Shown piece by piece: positions 36,479 through 46,753 of a DNA stretch of 64,000 bases. The stretch comes from an uncultured Woeseiaceae bacterium (GTDB lineage: Bacteria; Pseudomonadota; Gammaproteobacteria; Steroidobacterales; Woeseiaceae), in NCBI GenBank assembly GCA_905480255.1, contig CAJQPR010000036.1, forward strand, positions 1-64,000, given 5' to 3'. Under the pieces are notes generated by a model. The model saw only the letters and a program-made list of their open reading frames with translations. It was not told where the DNA came from and did no database searches. The translations under genes were made by a program, and so were the position numbers. How positions within the stretch are numbered: the stretch's first letter is position 1; every line of letters begins with the position of its first letter.

Positions 36479-37063
36479 GTGGAAAAACTAAGCAGAGATT
36501 CACTTTACAGCCTGGAAGAATATTCCGGGCTCCGCGACCGCTTTCGTGACGATGTGATGGTACACAAGCGAAATCGCCGACTGCCGCTGGGGACCAATGC
36601 CACACTGTATTTTGAAGACAGGATGACAATGCAGTACCAGGTGCAGGAGATGTTGCGTATCGAACGGATCTTCGAGGCGGCTGGCATCCAGGAAGAGCTC
36701 GATGCCTACAATCCGCTGATTCCGGACGGCTCCAACTGGAAGGCCACATTTATGGTCGAATTTCCTGAAATTGAGGAGCGCAAGGCCATGCTGGCCCGGC
36801 TCGTCGGCATCGAGGACAAAGTCTGGTTGCAGGTTGGCGAGCTGGAACCCGTTCGGCCCATCGCGGACGAGGATCTCGAACGTTCGGACGATGAGAAAAC
36901 CTCGGCAGTACATTTTCTGCGTTTCGAACTGAATGCGGAGCAGGTGCAGGCGCTGAAAGACGGGGCGCCGCTGGCCGCCGGTATTGACCATGACGTTTAC
37001 AAGGTCGAAATTCGACCCGTCGCCGAGAATATTCGCCACGCCCTTCTCGCAGATCTCGACTGA
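36479..37063 (+). CDS. DUF3501 family protein
   Basis: This 194-residue cytoplasmic protein matches the conserved DUF3501 family: the N-terminal MEKLSRDSLYSLEEY, RLPLGTNATLYFEDRMTM and FLRFELNAEQVQALKDG. It starts with GTG 36479, two bases after the Fe-S gene stop. DUF3501 genes are known to travel with rubrerythrin and Hdr-like Fe-S genes. No catalytic residues can be named; a partner or assembly role for the Fe-S protein is plausible. Confidence 0.88.
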   Translation: MEKLSRDSLYSLEEYSGLRDRFRDDVMVHKRNRRLPLGTNATLYFEDRMTMQYQVQEMLRIERIFEAAGIQEELDAYNPLIPDGSNWKATFMVEFPEIEERKAMLARLVGIEDKVWLQVGELEPVRPIADEDLERSDDEKTSAVHFLRFELNAEQVQALKDGAPLAAGIDHDVYKVEIRPVAENIRHALLADLD

Positions 37064-37187
37064 AGGCGCCGCTATTCGGCGAAATCACTTTTCCTGCCGT
37101 GCCGCCAGAAATGGCAGGACGCGTGGCAAAAATTTACGTTAGAATCCCTGCGGGCAAAATTCTGCTTTCGCTTGGGGCAAACGAGTA

Positions 37188-39074
37188 GTGAGCAAACGTT
37201 ACAATGCCGCCGACATCGAGGTCTTAAGTGGTCTCGAGCCAGTACGGCGCAGACCGGGAATGTATACAGATACATCCCGACCGAATCACCTGGCACATGA
37301 AGTGGTCGATAACAGCGTCGATGAGGCGCTTGCAGGCCATTGCAAAAAGATCGAAGTCACTCTGCACACGGATGGCTCGGTCGAAGTGCAGGACGATGGT
37401 CGGGGAATGCCGGTCGACAAACATCCGAAGGAAAAAATTCCGGGCGTCGAACTTATTTTGACGCGGCTGCACGCCGGCGGAAAATTCAACAAGGACAACT
37501 ACCAGTATTCCGGCGGCCTCCATGGTGTCGGCGTATCTGTCGTCAATGCGTTGTCGAAGAACCTTGAAGTCTGGATTCGCCGGGATGGCAAGGAATACAA
37601 CCTGAGTTTTGCGGGCGGCAAGAAACGCGGCAAGCTGGAAGTCGTTGGCAAGGTCGGCAAGGCAAATACCGGTACGACGATCCGTTTCTGGCCGGATCCA
37701 CAGTATTTTGATTCGGCCAGGATTTCGGTCAACAAGCTGAAGCATGCGTTGAAGGCCAAAGCCGTGCTTTGTCCCGGGTTGATGGTAAAGCTCAGGATCG
37801 CGAAACCAAAAGAACGGATTGAGTGGTGCTACGAAGGCGGGTTGGAGGAATACCTGCTGGAGGCTATGGGGAAAGGAGAGCACCTGCCCGCCGAACCGTT
37901 TTCCGGCGCCTTGAGTGGCAATCATGAGGCAGTTGACTGGGCGCTCGCCTGGCACGCTGACGGCAGTCAGGGCGTTACTGAGAGCTACGTCAACCTGGTG
38001 CCTACACCGCAGGGCGGTACGCACGTCAATGGCCTCAGGACCGGAATGACGAATGCCATCAGGGAGTTCTGCGATTTCCGGAACCTGTTGCCACGAGGCG
38101 TCCAGATTGCGCCTGAAGATGTGTGGGACGGTCTGAATTTTGTTTTAAGCGCGAAACTTGAAGACCCGCAGTTCTCCGGGCAAACGAAGGAACGGCTGTC
38201 TTCGCGCGAATCAGCCGCTTTCGTATCGGGTGTCATCAAAGACAGTTTCGCGCTGTGGTTGAATCAACATCCGGAGACCGGCGATTCCATTGCGCAACTT
38301 GCGATCGGCAAGGCGCAGAAACGCCTCAAAGCGGCAAAGAAGGTCGTCCGCAAGAAAATTGTTTCCGGTCCGGCCTTGCCAGGCAAGCTGGCCGACTGTA
38401 CATCGCAGGAACCTGAGCTTTGCGAGATCTTTCTTGTTGAGGGCGATTCTGCCGGCGGTTCTGCGAAACAGGCACGTGACCGAAACACGCAGGCGATCAT
38501 GCCGCTCAGGGGCAAGATCCTGAATACCTGGGAGGTCGACGCCGGAGAGATTCTTGGTTCCCAGGAGGTCCACGATATCAGCGTTGCGCTCGGCGTGGAC
38601 CCGGGCAACCCGGATGTTGATAGCCTTCGTTACCACAAGGTTTGCATACTTGCCGACGCCGATTCGGATGGGCTGCATATCGCAACGCTGCTTTGTGCGT
38701 TGTTCCTGCGGCATTTCCGCGAACTGGTGCTGGCGGGCCATGTTTATGTGGCGATGCCCCCGCTTTATCGGATCGATGTTGGCAAAGATGTCTTCTATGC
38801 CCTCGATGAATCCGAGCGGCAGGGGATCATCGACCGGATCGAAGCAGAAAAGATCAGGGGCAAGGTATCGGTGACTCGCTTCAAGGGTCTCGGGGAAATG
38901 AGCCCCGGGCAGCTTCGGGAAACAACGATGAATCGCGACACGCGCCGTCTGGTCCAGCTGACCATCAGCGCCACGGACAAGACGGATCAGCTTATGGACA
39001 TGCTGCTCGCGAAAAAGCGTTCAGGCGACCGGCGTAAATGGCTCGAAGAGAAAGGGAACCTCGCAGAGGTCTGA
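37188..39074 (+). CDS. parE: DNA topoisomerase IV subunit B
   Basis: ParE is the ATPase subunit of the decatenating type IIA topoisomerase. The 628-residue protein has VDNSVDEALAGH and the GHKL ATP site DDGRGMPV, the GGLHGVGVSVVNALS block, LVEGDSAGGSAKQARD in the Toprim domain, and the end KRSGDRRKWLEEKG. It is ParE rather than GyrB because of its short length, the missing GyrB insert and the LPRG-type C-terminus. The start is GTG 37188. ParC follows 30 bases later. Confidence 0.96.
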   Translation: MSKRYNAADIEVLSGLEPVRRRPGMYTDTSRPNHLAHEVVDNSVDEALAGHCKKIEVTLHTDGSVEVQDDGRGMPVDKHPKEKIPGVELILTRLHAGGKFNKDNYQYSGGLHGVGVSVVNALSKNLEVWIRRDGKEYNLSFAGGKKRGKLEVVGKVGKANTGTTIRFWPDPQYFDSARISVNKLKHALKAKAVLCPGLMVKLRIAKPKERIEWCYEGGLEEYLLEAMGKGEHLPAEPFSGALSGNHEAVDWALAWHADGSQGVTESYVNLVPTPQGGTHVNGLRTGMTNAIREFCDFRNLLPRGVQIAPEDVWDGLNFVLSAKLEDPQFSGQTKERLSSRESAAFVSGVIKDSFALWLNQHPETGDSIAQLAIGKAQKRLKAAKKVVRKKIVSGPALPGKLADCTSQEPELCEIFLVEGDSAGGSAKQARDRNTQAIMPLRGKILNTWEVDAGEILGSQEVHDISVALGVDPGNPDVDSLRYHKVCILADADSDGLHIATLLCALFLRHFRELVLAGHVYVAMPPLYRIDVGKDVFYALDESERQGIIDRIEAEKIRGKVSVTRFKGLGEMSPGQLRETTMNRDTRRLVQLTISATDKTDQLMDMLLAKKRSGDRRKWLEEKGNLAEV

Positions 39075-39104
39075 TCTGGCTGGATCAATGGGTACGGAGA
39101 AGCA

Positions 39105-41366
39105 ATGCAGAACCAATTGAATCTCGAAGGCGTCGAGCAACAGGCGCTCAAGGATTACACCGAGAAGGCCTACCTCGATTATTCGATGTACGTCATCCTC
39201 GATCGCGCGTTGCCGCAAATTGGCGATGGTCTGAAGCCGGTACAGCGTCGCATTATCTTCGCGATGAGCGAGCTCGGTCTTTCAGCCGGCCAGAAACACA
39301 AGAAATCCGCCCGCACAGTCGGTGATGTGATCGGCAAGTTTCACCCGCACGGCGATTCGGCCTGCTATGAGGCGATGGTGTTGATGGCGCAGCCGTTTTC
39401 CTATCGCTATCCCATTGTAGACGGGCAGGGAAACTGGGGTTCGACGGACGATCCCAAATCATTTGCAGCCATGCGATATACAGAGTCGCGCTTGCGCCCA
39501 TATGCAAAATCCTTGTTGTCTGAACTTGGTCACGGCACCGTCGACTGGACACCGAATTTTGATGGCACGATGGATGAACCGGTGGTTCTGCCTGCCCGGC
39601 TGCCAAATTTGTTACTAAACGGTACGACAGGTATCGCGGTTGGAATGTCCACCGACGTGCCGCCACACAACCTGAAGGAAGTCTCCAGCGCGTTGGTTCG
39701 TCTGATTGATGATCCAAAGGCCACCGTGGCGACATTAATGAAACACATCAAGGGGCCTGATTTTCCCACAGGCGGCGAACTTGTTTCGCCCCGCGCTGAC
39801 ATCAAGCAGATTTATACGACGGGTGGCGGGACCCTGAGGTTAAGGGCCACCTACAAGCTCGAAAACGGCGACATTATTATAGATACTTTGCCGCACCAGG
39901 TTTCCGGCAGCAAAGTGCTCGAGCAAATTGCAGCCCAGATGCGCAACAAGAAGTTGCCGCTGGTCGAAGATCTGCGCGACGAATCAGACCATGAAGATCC
40001 AATCAGGCTCGTAATTACACCTAAGTCTAAAAAGGTCGATGTCGATGAGTTGATGTCTCACCTGTTTTCGACGACGTCGCTCGAGCGCACGGTGCGTGTC
40101 AATATGAACATCGTCGCACTCGACGGCCGGCCCCGGACTTTTGATCTTGTTGGCCTCTTGTCTGAATGGATTAAGTTCCGCAAGGAAACCGTCAAAAGAA
40201 GGCTCAAGCACCGACTTCAGATCGTTCTGGATCGCCTGCATATTCTTGACGGGCTTCTCATTGCTTATCTCAATATTGACGAGGTCATAAGAATTATCCG
40301 GACCGAGGATAAGCCGAAACCGGTTCTGATGAAGGCATTCAAACTGTCCGACATCCAGGCAGAAGCAATCCTCAATCTCCGATTAAGAAATCTCGCGAAG
40401 CTGGAAGAGATGAAAATTACCGGAGAGCAGCAGGAACTTAATGAAGAACGCGAGACACTTGAAAAGACACTCAATAGTGCGGCGCGCCTCAAGACTCTTA
40501 TTAAGAATGAAATCCTGGAAGACACCGAAAGCTACGGCGACGATCGCCGCACACTGATCGTTGAGCGCGAAGCCGCACAGGCTATGGACGAAACACAGCT
40601 TGTGGCAAGTGAGCCGGTTACCGTGGTGTTATCGAAACGCGGGTGGGCACGGGCAGCGAAAGGGCATGAAATCGACCCGTTCGCGTTGAGCTATAAATCG
40701 GGAGACGCATACCTGGCTGCAGCGCAGGGACGCAGCAATCAGTTGGCAATGTTCATCGATAGCACCGGTCGCGTGTACAGTTGCCTGGCGCAGACTTTGC
40801 CGTCCGCGCGCGGGCAGGGCGATCCATTGTCAGGACTATTCAAACCGCCTGACGGCGCAGAATTTTGTGGCACGATGATTGGCGAACCCGATGATCGCTA
40901 CCTGATCGCCAGTGACGCGGGCTATGGTTTTGTCGCCCGGCTTGAGGATCTGGTTTCCCGGAATAAGGCTGGCAAATCGATTTTGCGGGTGCCGCAGGGC
41001 GGCAAAGCAATCGTCCCGTCTCCTGTACCGCGTGATTTTGAATGCCTGATCGCTGCCGTTTCTTCGATCGGCCGCCTGCTTTGTTTTGAGATGGATGAGC
41101 TTCCGGAGCTTGCCAAGGGTAAAGGCAACAAGCTATTGAACGTGCCGGCCAAAAAGTACAAGGATGGGGAAGAGCAACTGGTTGCGGCATGCGTTATTCC
41201 GGAGGACGGCAATCTCCAGGTCTATACAGGGACCCGCAAGATGACGCTAAAATGGAGTGACCTTGATCACTACTACGGCGATCGTGCGCTCCGGGGGACT
41301 ATGCTGCCTAAAGGCTGGCGCAAGGTTGAAAGACTGATCGCCGAAGTGCCGGAGCAATCTTCCTAG
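39105..41366 (+). CDS. parC: DNA topoisomerase IV subunit A
   Basis: ParC is the DNA breakage-rejoining subunit paired with ParE. The 753-residue protein has the winged-helix core with catalytic tyrosine in MRYTESRL, the conserved [13 protein letters not shown] quinolone-determining region with wild-type serine and glutamate (positions equivalent to S80 and E84), and a C-terminal beta-pinwheel. It is the ParC type, not GyrA, by its length and lack of a GyrA box. The stop codon overlaps the stop of the convergent FimV-like gene at CTAG. Confidence 0.96.
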   Translation: MQNQLNLEGVEQQALKDYTEKAYLDYSMYVILDRALPQIGDGLKPVQRRIIFAMSELGLSAGQKHKKSARTVGDVIGKFHPHGDSACYEAMVLMAQPFSYRYPIVDGQGNWGSTDDPKSFAAMRYTESRLRPYAKSLLSELGHGTVDWTPNFDGTMDEPVVLPARLPNLLLNGTTGIAVGMSTDVPPHNLKEVSSALVRLIDDPKATVATLMKHIKGPDFPTGGELVSPRADIKQIYTTGGGTLRLRATYKLENGDIIIDTLPHQVSGSKVLEQIAAQMRNKKLPLVEDLRDESDHEDPIRLVITPKSKKVDVDELMSHLFSTTSLERTVRVNMNIVALDGRPRTFDLVGLLSEWIKFRKETVKRRLKHRLQIVLDRLHILDGLLIAYLNIDEVIRIIRTEDKPKPVLMKAFKLSDIQAEAILNLRLRNLAKLEEMKITGEQQELNEERETLEKTLNSAARLKTLIKNEILEDTESYGDDRRTLIVEREAAQAMDETQLVASEPVTVVLSKRGWARAAKGHEIDPFALSYKSGDAYLAAAQGRSNQLAMFIDSTGRVYSCLAQTLPSARGQGDPLSGLFKPPDGAEFCGTMIGEPDDRYLIASDAGYGFVARLEDLVSRNKAGKSILRVPQGGKAIVPSPVPRDFECLIAAVSSIGRLLCFEMDELPELAKGKGNKLLNVPAKKYKDGEEQLVAACVIPEDGNLQVYTGTRKMTLKWSDLDHYYGDRALRGTMLPKGWRKVERLIAEVPEQSS

Positions 41367-43498
41367 GATTTCTTCTTCGTATCGACCTTTCCGGATTCGA
41401 CCTGCATTTCGACGGTAATGTCGCTGCCAGCTGCCGCTAACTTGCTGGTGATGTCAGGATCGCGCTGAATCGCATCGTCGTCATTTACCGCTTCAATATC
41501 GGCGGGGATATTAGCGGTGAGCTCTGCCGTAATTTCGGGATCATGCGACCGCGCCGGCATCTCGGCAGTTGGTTCGAGCGCCAGTGCCTCCGGCGATACG
41601 GCCGATTCGTGTTCTTCCATGTTGTTAACAAGCTCAGCCGCCGCCTTTTCAATTTCGATATTCAGTGCCTGGGTTGCCGTGAATTCATCTTCGTAATCTT
41701 GCTCAAGAACCTGCAGGTCGACATCCTGATTTAGCGTATTGTCACTCACCACGTATTCATCCTCAGTGGGCGCGCCAATCTGAACTGCTTGCAGGTCTTT
41801 CGCCGTTGCATCAAATTCGTCGATGCTCTGCTTGGTTGCATCGACAATCATGGACATATCGTAGTCGTCGTCTTCAGATGATATTTCAGTCTCGAGAATA
41901 GAAGATTCTTCTTCACGATGGCTCGGCGATATCATGTCGGTTGGCTCTTCCTCAATTTCGCGGGCCGCTTCCTCGGTAAACTCGTGGTCGATCTTGTTAT
42001 CGACCTGGCCCGAGTCAGTAAATCCAAAGTCCTGGGCAACGTCGATTTCTGAGCTGTCCTGCAGTCCCGTGCCGATATCCAGATCCGCGTCCAGCGAGAT
42101 CGCGTCTTGCGGAACTACATCGTCAAACTGGAAATCGACGTCAGTGATCGCCGGATTCGTTTGCGTGGGTTCCTCGTCCGCGGGTACGACGGATTCCTGT
42201 GGCGCTCCAACGGCGACAGAACCGAACATTTCTCTGAGCTTCCGGCCGAACAAAAAGAGTCCACCGATAATCGCCAGGCCGCTTCCGCCCAGCCAGATAA
42301 GCCATGACCACGCACCTGATGTCGATGTTGTGGATGAACTTGCTCTGTTGACGACGGGCGCAACCGCTGCGTCTCCGGTGCCAGACGATTCGGTTGAAAC
42401 AATGATGTCTCCGGGACGAAGTCCGGGGTCATCGGCACTGCTGGCATTTCCGATTTCTTCAGAAATCGGGTCTTCGAAAAATATTTCATCACCAATAGCC
42501 GCAGCAACAACAGCTTCTTCGATAACGGCAACCGGCTCAATTGGTGCAAATGCCTGGGTTGAGTCTGTCGGCTCTGCGACAGGTTCAACCGATGCAGCCA
42601 CAACAGGTTGCTGAAGAGGATCCGGAAGAGCAACGACAACGTCTGATTCGAAGGAACCTGGCTCCACCGCGTCAAATTGTTGCGGAGCGTCAGCTGCGCG
42701 CAGTTCGGCAGGCAGTTCACCCGCAACCGGAATTCCGGTCAATTCGGGAATGATCAAAACTGATCCTGCCATCAGCTTGTTTGGATCACCTTCAATGAAT
42801 GCACCCGGATTGGCTGTAACGATGGCACTGATAGCTGGCCAGAGCCCGATCGTACGGTTCTCGATGCGTGAGGCAATGCCGGAAATTGAGTCGCCGACCT
42901 GGACCACGTATTCAGTTTCAGCGGCAATTGGTGTTTCATTGAATGTGGTTTCGTTGGTTGCTGTCCGTGCTGGTGCAGCGGCCGCACGCGGCTGTTGCTC
43001 AATCGATGCCGTTCGCTGTGTCGGCGCGCCGGCACTGTTGGTCTTCGATACGACAGCGAAACGGGTGGTTGCGTCGGGACGTACCGGATCGACAATCATT
43101 GTGTACTGTCTGGATAGATTTGGCGTGTAGGGGCAATCTACAGCGACCTGCATGCTCAGCAACGGATCTTTGATTGGTGTGTTACCGGTCAAAACGATTG
43201 TGTTGTTGGTAATTGTAACCCTGGCACGGCTGACAGTAGGGATCGCCGCATCGACAGCGCCCGGGCGCAAATAAATACAGAAGTCGAAAAGCTGCTCGTT
43301 CGGATTCAGGGCATAGGCGATACTGGCTCTGAGGGGTTGGCCCAGTGTCGATTCTATTCTTACGTCGCCAAGTTCAAGTGCATTAACAGGATTTGCGGCA
43401 AGTCCGCAGGCGCCGCTTACCGCAACCAATGCGGGCAAAAAGCTGCGTGACTTTTGCTTTGCTGAACGATTCTTACGATGCCTGTCAGATCCTTTCAC
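41363..43498 (-). CDS. FimV-like inner-membrane protein (second FimV paralog, without TPR end)
   Basis: The 711-residue protein begins with a signal and the FimV N-domain signature [20 protein letters not shown]. It has a LysM-like peptidoglycan-binding block near residue 200 ([20 protein letters not shown]), a proline/alanine-rich linker, a membrane helix near 410 ([20 protein letters not shown]) and a long acidic cytoplasmic tail. It lacks the C-terminal TPR domain (ARAYVDMGD type) that full FimV carries. FimV scaffolds polar type IV pilus and twitching machinery through that domain, so this paralog may have kept the periplasmic anchor only. It starts with GTG and faces parC tail to tail, next to the FimX-like gene. 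Confidence 0.75.
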   Translation of the reverse strand: MKGSDRHRKNRSAKQKSRSFLPALVAVSGACGLAANPVNALELGDVRIESTLGQPLRASIAYALNPNEQLFDFCIYLRPGAVDAAIPTVSRARVTITNNTIVLTGNTPIKDPLLSMQVAVDCPYTPNLSRQYTMIVDPVRPDATTRFAVVSKTNSAGAPTQRTASIEQQPRAAAAPARTATNETTFNETPIAAETEYVVQVGDSISGIASRIENRTIGLWPAISAIVTANPGAFIEGDPNKLMAGSVLIIPELTGIPVAGELPAELRAADAPQQFDAVEPGSFESDVVVALPDPLQQPVVAASVEPVAEPTDSTQAFAPIEPVAVIEEAVVAAAIGDEIFFEDPISEEIGNASSADDPGLRPGDIIVSTESSGTGDAAVAPVVNRASSSTTSTSGAWSWLIWLGGSGLAIIGGLFLFGRKLREMFGSVAVGAPQESVVPADEEPTQTNPAITDVDFQFDDVVPQDAISLDADLDIGTGLQDSSEIDVAQDFGFTDSGQVDNKIDHEFTEEAAREIEEEPTDMISPSHREEESSILETEISSEDDDYDMSMIVDATKQSIDEFDATAKDLQAVQIGAPTEDEYVVSDNTLNQDVDLQVLEQDYEDEFTATQALNIEIEKAAAELVNNMEEHESAVSPEALALEPTAEMPARSHDPEITAELTANIPADIEAVNDDDAIQRDPDITSKLAAAGSDITVEMQVESGKVDTKKKS

Positions 43499-43596
43499 AG
43501 CCTCATACCCCGTTTTCGATCAATCCTGTTCACGCGTTCCGGAACTGTGTGAAACCACGTATTCCGGTGTATTCAGGCAGATTATTTGGGGGCCCG

Positions 43597-43614
43597 GGGT
43601 CTGTAAACAGACCC
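43597..43614. repeat. Perfect hairpin in the FimX-like / FimV-like gap
   Basis: GGGTCTGT (43597-43604) and ACAGACCC (43607-43614) form an 8-bp stem with a two-base loop in the 246-bp gap between two minus-strand genes. It lies downstream of the FimX-like stop and about 100 bases upstream of the FimV-like start. There is no T-run on the reverse strand (CCCCGGGCCCCC follows), so it is not a standard terminator. Confidence 0.4.
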
Positions 43615-43744
43615 GCTCTAGGTTTTGCATATTGAGCGCCTGCCAACCCGCTTCGGGTGTCAAAATGTGAACAACGTCACACGGCAGTGCTTGAGCCAAC
43701 CGGCGCCAGTGCGGGCTTGAGATCTGCGCACCTCGGGAGTTGCG

Positions 43745-45844
43745 CTACTTGGATCCGATGGCCTCGAGCGTGGTCTGGACGACACTGGCAGGCTCCTGCA
43801 ACACAACCTCCGGTTCATGCACGTAGTGGCCTTGCATGAAGTGGACACCAAGCTGGAACAGAACAGCCATCGCATTGGCATTCTCTACACGTTCGGCGAT
43901 TGTCTCGATCTTTCTCTGTTCAGCGGCTTGCGCAAGTTGCTTGACCGCTCCCTGCAGTTCCGTATCGGTCATCAGGGAGTGCATCAATTCACCATCGATC
44001 TTTATGTAGTTCGGTTCCAGGATATCGAGGATCTGGAATCGATTCTTGTCCACGCCGTAATGCTCAAGTGCGAACTCTACGCCAAGGTTTCGAAACTGCT
44101 CTGCTTTGACCTTGGTTTCCTTGATGTATTTCGCCGCTTCCTGTTCGGGTATCTGGACGACGAGGGAAGCCGGATCGAATTCCTGTTTCTCGAATTCGGT
44201 CTTAATCCATTCTGCAAGTGAGCCGTCCTGCATCGATTGTCTGGAAAGGCGAATAAAGACCTTGTCAGCAGCGTGCTCCTGAGAGAATTCCATCGACGCT
44301 GTAATTATCCAGCGATCAATCGTTTTCATTAAATTGTTGCGTTCGGCCGCCGGCAGAAACTCTGAAGGCAGGATGGCATTGCCCTGCTCATCCATCATGC
44401 GAACAAGCATGTCGTACATCTTGGTTGAGTCACTGCGGAGCCCAGCAATCGGTAGCTGTGCGAGGCGAAAACGATTCTCGACCATCGCTGCCTTGATTCG
44501 TTTGACCCAGATCTCGTCGTGATTCCTGAGTCGCGTATCGACATCGGTGGAGTCCCGGATTGCCGCCGCATTGCCGCCACCGTCTTTGGCCTGTTTGTGA
44601 GCTTCGGCAGCTGCAGAAACCAGTTCTTCGAGGCTGGAATAGACGCCACTGACGCCTACCACACCGACTGTGCAGGTGAGTTTGACCTTTTGCTTGCCAA
44701 TGGTGAACTCGTGCTTTTGCATATGTTCGACGAGTTGCTTACCCCAGACCTCGGCATCACGTTCCTTGCCCCGTTCCAGCAACGCCATTATGACGGTGCC
44801 TTCGAATCGCCCGGCTACATCCCGGGGATGCATGCGCTTACGAACCTCCTCCGAAAACTGTGCGAGGACTTCTTCTGTATCAAGTATGCCAACGGACTGC
44901 TGTACTTCAGAGAAATCGTCGGGTTTGATGTACACCAATGCATGGAGGCCTGATTTCGGTTTACGTTTGAGCCGCTTGGTAATCCGGTCAAGAAACTGCG
45001 CTCGATGAAAAAACAGGGTAGTCGGATCCCGCTTCAGCGCTTCATGTACAAGCTTGGTGGGTTCCTCCGGGGCCCGGGCAGGCGGTTCAATGCGAATCTG
45101 AACCTGCGGCCCGTCTTCCGAATCCGTCAGCTGAAATGCAAGTTCAAGGGATGCGGCATCGCCATCCCCGATTCGGGATTTCGCGTTTAGAATCTCATCT
45201 TTCTGCCACTTTCCCTTGGCCGTCGCGACGATGGCGCCTTTGACAGCTGCGTGACTTTCTTCCAGGAAGTAGTCCATCAATGGCAGGCCGGTGACTTCGG
45301 TCTTGTCCTTTGCCTGGAACAATTTCAGCCACGCGTTGTTGGCCTCCGTCACAATACCTTCCTGGACGTTGGCAATGGCCGTGCTCGAGTTCTGCATGTA
45401 GTCATGCAGTTGTCGGCGATACTCGGATGCTGAGATCAGCGTGTTATTCAACGCGCGTTCGACACGAAACGCGCGGAGTTCTCGATTGACTACCGCTTGA
45501 AGACGCGCCTTCTGTTCGGCGGATACCATGTCGCAGGCGCCGTCTTTCATGGCGTTGAGAATCGCCTTTTCGTCAGCCTTTTTTGCGACAGCGACGACCG
45601 GAACCTCTGGAATGAATCCGTCCTTTTGCTTGATTACCTGCCGTACTTTGTCGGCATAGGCGTCGACATGCAGGATGATCAGTTCGATTGTTTCTCTGCG
45701 GAGAATGTCGGCGAATTTCCCGGGAGTTTCCACCCAGTGGCAATGCGCAGCATGTCCTGCGTCGCGCAAGCTCGAATTGACGGCTTCGACATCGTCCTGA
45801 TTCCCCGTCAATACGGCGATCGAAATAGTGTGTTTGTCGGTCAA
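43745..45844 (-). CDS. FimX-like c-di-GMP effector (pseudo-REC / PAS / degenerate GGDEF / degenerate EAL)
   Basis: The 699-residue protein has the domain order and length of Pseudomonas FimX: a REC-like domain (1-120) without a clear phosphoacceptor aspartate, a PAS-like region (about 140-240), a degenerate GGDEF domain (about 300-440; the site reads GRFEGTV instead of GGDEF) and a degenerate EAL domain (about 460-690; the EAL position reads MYDMLVRM). Metal-site motifs are weakened as well (IRLS, HYGVDKNRF, AERVEN). This fits a c-di-GMP-binding effector, not an active cyclase or phosphodiesterase. FimX controls type IV pilus assembly, and FimV-like genes lie nearby. The start codon appears to be TTG 45844 with AGGG upstream. 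Confidence 0.78.
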   Translation of the reverse strand: MTDKHTISIAVLTGNQDDVEAVNSSLRDAGHAAHCHWVETPGKFADILRRETIELIILHVDAYADKVRQVIKQKDGFIPEVPVVAVAKKADEKAILNAMKDGACDMVSAEQKARLQAVVNRELRAFRVERALNNTLISASEYRRQLHDYMQNSSTAIANVQEGIVTEANNAWLKLFQAKDKTEVTGLPLMDYFLEESHAAVKGAIVATAKGKWQKDEILNAKSRIGDGDAASLELAFQLTDSEDGPQVQIRIEPPARAPEEPTKLVHEALKRDPTTLFFHRAQFLDRITKRLKRKPKSGLHALVYIKPDDFSEVQQSVGILDTEEVLAQFSEEVRKRMHPRDVAGRFEGTVIMALLERGKERDAEVWGKQLVEHMQKHEFTIGKQKVKLTCTVGVVGVSGVYSSLEELVSAAAEAHKQAKDGGGNAAAIRDSTDVDTRLRNHDEIWVKRIKAAMVENRFRLAQLPIAGLRSDSTKMYDMLVRMMDEQGNAILPSEFLPAAERNNLMKTIDRWIITASMEFSQEHAADKVFIRLSRQSMQDGSLAEWIKTEFEKQEFDPASLVVQIPEQEAAKYIKETKVKAEQFRNLGVEFALEHYGVDKNRFQILDILEPNYIKIDGELMHSLMTDTELQGAVKQLAQAAEQRKIETIAERVENANAMAVLFQLGVHFMQGHYVHEPEVVLQEPASVVQTTLEAIGSK

Positions 45845-46186
45845 ATCATGTGCCCTGAAATACCTTCCGTTGGCGATGCCAGGCAGATTCTGTAAAGCAA
45901 GAAAATGAGTCTATACAGAACGCTCCGGCGAGTCCCTGACCCTGTGTCAAAACCGTGACGGGTATCAAAAAATAGGCTGATTTGGTGCGGGTTTGCGGCG
46001 AATCGGGGCGATTATTGTTGCGAATTCGGGCCGGAATCAATTGGCGGTTGACCATTCAGTTACGGGCCATTCACGGGTATCATGGCGCCCGCCGCCGGGA
46101 ATGTTTTGCCCATGGCGTTAATACGCTTCTTCATATTGCCGGCAACCAGTCAAATTGCCGGCGACCAGCCGAAATCAGGAAATCAG
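45845..46186. other. Intergenic region between FimX-like gene and efp
   Basis: This 342-bp divergent gap holds no ORF I can support. TTGACC (about 46048) and TATCAT (about 46077) resemble -35 and -10 elements but are 24 bases apart, too far for a normal promoter. Nearer efp lie two 15-bp direct repeats. No tRNA or riboswitch was recognised. Confidence 0.4.
46135..46168 (+). repeat. Imperfect 15-bp direct repeat in the efp leader
   Basis: ATTGCCGGCAACCAG (46135-46149) and ATTGCCGGCGACCAG (46154-46168) match at 14 of 15 bases, 19 bases apart, ending 18 bases before the efp ATG. GCCGGC is itself palindromic. They may be a binding site or chance. Confidence 0.4.
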
Positions 46187-46753
46187 ATGGCCAGTTACAG
46201 TACTAACGAGTTTCGCTCAGGGCTTCGCATCATCATCGACAGTCACCCCTGCATCATCGTCGAGAACGAGTTCGTTAAACCGGGTAAGGGTCAGGCGTTC
46301 AACCGGGTTCGAATCAAGAACCTGAAGACTGGCAAGACCGTTGACAAGACTTTCAAGTCTGGCGAAAACGTCGAAGCAGCCGACGTCGTGGATACAGACA
46401 TGCAATACCTGTACTCGGACGGCGAGTTCTGGCATTTCATGGTTGCGGACACGTTTGAACAGTATGGGGCAGACAGCAATGCGGTTGGCGATGCGAAAAA
46501 GTGGCTGACGGAACAGGATGTTTGCCAGGTAACTCTATGGAACAACGAGCCACTGTTGGTCGAGGCACCGAATTTCGTTGAGCTTGAAATTACGGAAACC
46601 GATCCGGGCGTTCGTGGCGACACGGCGAGCGGTGGCGTCAAGCCGGCCACACTATCGACTGGTGCAGTCGTCAGGGTTCCATTGTTTGTGGAGCAGGGCG
46701 AGGTAATAAAAGTGGATACGCGATCGTCCGAATACGTCGGTCGCGTCAAATAA
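46187..46753 (+). CDS. efp: Translation elongation factor P
   Basis: EF-P rescues ribosomes stalled at polyproline. The 188-residue protein has the three-domain EF-P fold with VKPGKGQAF and lysine K34 at the loop tip that EpmA lysylates; the epmA gene is 0.5 kb away on the other strand. ATG 46187 (MASYSTNEF) is chosen over the track's 46082, with AGGA six bases upstream. It is convergent with msrC, their 3' ends overlapping by eight bases. Confidence 0.96.
   Translation: MASYSTNEFRSGLRIIIDSHPCIIVENEFVKPGKGQAFNRVRIKNLKTGKTVDKTFKSGENVEAADVVDTDMQYLYSDGEFWHFMVADTFEQYGADSNAVGDAKKWLTEQDVCQVTLWNNEPLLVEAPNFVELEITETDPGVRGDTASGGVKPATLSTGAVVRVPLFVEQGEVIKVDTRSSEYVGRVK

Noticed and set aside
37188-41366. 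GyrB/GyrA instead of ParE/ParC
   Set aside because: The B subunit is 628 residues without the GyrB insert, and the A subunit lacks a GyrA box and is 753 residues, matching topoisomerase IV.
43499-43744. tRNA or terminator in the gap next to the FimX-like gene
   Set aside because: A perfect hairpin exists but has no T-run, and the sequence does not fold as a cloverleaf with tRNA consensus arms.
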